A stretch of 64,000 nt of DNA from assembly GCF_000009265.1 (NCBI RefSeq), contig NC_008380.1, positions 1,679,501 to 1,743,500 of the forward strand. Direction: 5' to 3'. Below are positions 61,893 to 64,000 of this stretch, piece after piece. How positions within the stretch are numbered: position 1 is the stretch's first letter; each line of letters begins with the position of its first letter. The notes below the pieces were generated by a model. That model was given only the letters and a program-made list of their open reading frames with translations. It ran no database searches and had not been told where the DNA came from. The position numbers were made by a program, and so were the translations under genes. The DNA comes from Rhizobium johnstonii 3841. Its GTDB lineage: Bacteria > Pseudomonadota > Alphaproteobacteria > Rhizobiales > Rhizobiaceae.

Positions 61893-64000
61893 ATGTCCGG
61901 CGTAGCTCGTGATCAGGATGTGGACATCGACCTCGGCCAGTTGGTCCGTGCGGTCTGGGCGCGCCGTCTGCGGATTTTAACAATCACCCTCGTGGGGGCG
62001 AGCGTCGCCTTTGCCGGCGCCAAAATTATGTCGCCGCAATATCGCAGCGAAACGCGCATCCTCATCGAACCCCGTGCGCCGGCTTTCGCCAGTACGCAGC
62101 AGGCCAATGACACTAGCGCCGGCCCGCTGATGGATGAACTGAACATCGCCAGCCAGGTGCAGCTTCTGCAATCGGCCGATCTCCTCAAGAAGGTCATCAA
62201 CAATCTGAAGCTCTATAACCTGCCGGAATTCGACGATGCCGCCAGCGGCTCGGCCATGAGCAGTATCCTGGTGAAGCTGCACCTGAAGAAGAACCCGCTG
62301 GAAAATCCGCCGGAAGAGCGCGTCATCGACGCCTTCGTCGAACGCCTGCAGGTCTATCAGGTGCCGGGTTCACGCGTCATCGGCATCAATTTCACCTCCA
62401 AGGACCCGAAGCTCGCCGCCGCCATCCCGAACGCCATGGCGAACGTCTATCTTTCGACCCAGAGCGGCGCCAAACTCGATTCCAACTCCGAGGCGACGCG
62501 CTGGCTGGAGCCCGAGATCGAAGGCATGCGCCTGAAGGTCAGCGAGGCCGAAAAGAAGGTCGCCGAATATCGCACCTCGCATGGGCTGCTGCAGACGAAC
62601 GGCACGACTACTTTTCCGGCCCAGCAATTGAACGACATCTCCGCCGAACTGACCCGTGTGCGGGGTGACAAGGCCAATGCCGAGGCACGGGCGCAGGCGG
62701 TGCGCAATGCGCTGAAGTCGGGCGAAGCCTCCGATACGCTGCCAGACATCATGTCCTCACAGGCAATCCAGAGGCTGAAAGGGACCGAGTCCGGCCTGCA
62801 GTCACAGGTCTCCGACCTGCAGACCAGCCTTCTCAACAATCATCCGCGGCTGAAAAGCCTGCGCGCCCAGCTCTCCGATATCCGCACGCAGATCCGCCAG
62901 GAGACGCAGAAGATCCTGGCGAGCATCGAAAACGAATCCAAGGTTGCTGATCTGAGGGCGAGCGAACTGGAGCGCCAGTCCGAGACTGTGCAGGCCACCA
63001 GCGCGCGCGCCGGTGAGGACGAGGTCGGTCTCAATGCGCTGGAGCGTGAGGCAAACGCCCAGCGCCAGCTGCTCGAAACCTATCTTGTGCGCTATCGCGA
63101 GGCCGCCTCCCGCGCCGACAGCAATTCGAGCCCAGCGGACGCCCGGATCGTTTCCAGGGCCGTTGAGCCGGTCGATCCCTATTTCCCGAAGGTGGTACCG
63201 ATCGTCGTCGTCGCTGCCGTCGCGACGTTGATCATGAGCGCCATCGTCATCATGCTGGCCGAACTCTTCAGTGGCCGGGCACTCCGCCCGACAGATGCGG
63301 CTTCAGAGACAATCGAGGCAGAAGCAGTCGTCGAGGAGAAACATGTGCCGCAGGCCGCTCCGATCGCCGCTGCCGGCGGAAGGCCCGTCCAGCCGAGCAT
63401 GCTCGCCGTCGTCGCGGACGAAGAGGATACGATCGAGGACGTGAAAGCTGCCGAGGAGGCGCCAGAGGACGAGCCGGAGGATGACAATGAATTCTCCGTC
63501 GCCTCAGTTGCGGATTATCTCACCGGCAGCCGCGCGCCGCTGGCAATCGCCATATCCCCGACTGGTGACAGCGGCTCGGCGGCGACGGTTTCGTTGACCC
63601 GCATGCTCGCCGACGCCGGCCGCCGCGTCATCCTGATCGACATGACCGGTTCCGGCTACCCCACCGAACTGATGGCCGAGGACCAGGCTGCCCTCGGCGT
63701 CACCGATCTGCTTTGCGGTGAGGCAGCCTTTGGCGACACGATCCACGGCGACCGCTTTTCCGACGCCCATCTCATCCCTCAAGGCCAGAGTGACGTGCGC
63801 CGCGCCATGCGCGGTGTCGATCGGCTGTCGTTGCTGCTCGATGCGCTCGCCGCCGCTTACGACCTCGTGGTGGTCGAATGCGGTTCGGCCGATGTCGCCG
63901 GCGTCTCGCGGCTGACGCGCAGCCGGGACGTCGAGATCATCCTCTCGCTGCCTGAGGTCGAGGAGACCATTTTCGTTGCACTGATGACGGAATTCCAGGC
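61893..64000 (+). CDS. Wzc/ExoP-like chain-length and export protein, runs off the window
   Basis: At least 702 residues, open to the right edge; the ATG at 61893 has GGAG eight bases before. The N-terminal Wzz domain (RAVWARRLRILTITLVGASV) has a first membrane helix, then long coiled coils (about 190-400), and a second helix (PIVVVAAVATLIMSAIVIML, near 435-455). An acidic linker (about 500-540) leads to a kinase-like domain whose Walker A is degenerate: ISPTGDSGSAATVSL (about 555-570) lacks the Lys and Thr of GxxGK(S/T), while the A' motif VILIDMTGSG keeps Asp. It is divergent from the exporter and is probably its inner-membrane partner. Confidence 0.9.
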   Translation, partial: MSGVARDQDVDIDLGQLVRAVWARRLRILTITLVGASVAFAGAKIMSPQYRSETRILIEPRAPAFASTQQANDTSAGPLMDELNIASQVQLLQSADLLKKVINNLKLYNLPEFDDAASGSAMSSILVKLHLKKNPLENPPEERVIDAFVERLQVYQVPGSRVIGINFTSKDPKLAAAIPNAMANVYLSTQSGAKLDSNSEATRWLEPEIEGMRLKVSEAEKKVAEYRTSHGLLQTNGTTTFPAQQLNDISAELTRVRGDKANAEARAQAVRNALKSGEASDTLPDIMSSQAIQRLKGTESGLQSQVSDLQTSLLNNHPRLKSLRAQLSDIRTQIRQETQKILASIENESKVADLRASELERQSETVQATSARAGEDEVGLNALEREANAQRQLLETYLVRYREAASRADSNSSPADARIVSRAVEPVDPYFPKVVPIVVVAAVATLIMSAIVIMLAELFSGRALRPTDAASETIEAEAVVEEKHVPQAAPIAAAGGRPVQPSMLAVVADEEDTIEDVKAAEEAPEDEPEDDNEFSVASVADYLTGSRAPLAIAISPTGDSGSAATVSLTRMLADAGRRVILIDMTGSGYPTELMAEDQAALGVTDLLCGEAAFGDTIHGDRFSDAHLIPQGQSDVRRAMRGVDRLSLLLDALAAAYDLVVVECGSADVAGVSRLTRSRDVEIILSLPEVEETIFVALMTEFQ

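Overview
The window is chromosomal DNA of a fast-growing rhizobium, most likely the Rhizobium leguminosarum/etli group. The basis is high GC, the LdtR/LdtP pair, the rhizobial cellulose operon bcsN-A-B-Z, the DUF982 and DUF1236 proteins, and dispersed intergenic hairpin repeats typical of Rhizobiaceae. This assignment rests on recognising protein families, not on a search.

Layout. 1-3.7 kb: the end of aspS, a serine hydrolase divergent from a TetR regulator, and a secreted protein of unknown function. 3.9-9.9 kb: parC, an SRPBCC protein, a Doc-type/AbrB-type toxin-antitoxin pair, a DMT exporter, the aminoacyl-transferase bpt and an RDD membrane protein. 9.9-18 kb: hemB, a small membrane protein, ldtR-ldtP (cell-wall L,D-transpeptidase and its MarR-type regulator), then a glyA-nrdR-ribD-ribE operon whose ribD carries an in-frame palindromic element. 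18-24.7 kb: a tight five-gene dTDP-L-rhamnose operon (rfbA, D, B, C plus a large glycosyltransferase-like gene), beside an AT-rich orphan gene. 24.9-26.5 kb: a frameshifted acetyltransferase, a cupin protein and a small secreted protein. 26.9-35.4 kb: housekeeping genes ribH-nusB, hppA, bamE, a cytochrome bc1 assembly chaperone, yceD, plsX-fabH, ihfA and a MerR-type regulator. 35.4-37.8 kb: a single-domain response regulator and a hybrid histidine kinase separated by two repeats. 38.5-47.7 kb: cellulose synthesis (bcsN, bcsA with PilZ, bcsB, bcsZ, and a TPR protein). 47.8-51.4 kb: a HAD phosphatase, tRNA-Pro(GGG), a methyltransferase and several very small genes. 51.5-57 kb: a ROK regulator, an acetyltransferase and a sugar ABC importer without its own ATPase. 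57-64 kb: an exopolysaccharide cluster (Wzy-like polymerase, polyisoprenyl-phosphate sugar transferase, GT4, Wza-like exporter) and a divergent Wzc/ExoP-like protein that runs off the window.

Taken together, about a third of the window builds the cell surface: O-antigen rhamnose, cellulose, a Wzx/Wzy-type exopolysaccharide and peptidoglycan remodelling. The rest is core metabolism. No prophage, intact insertion sequence, rRNA operon or CRISPR array was seen. The most unusual items are the mobile palindrome inside ribD, the Doc protein lacking its Fic histidine, the Wzc homologue with a degenerate Walker A, and the 44-bp palindrome of insertion-sequence-like ends nested in a terminator loop.
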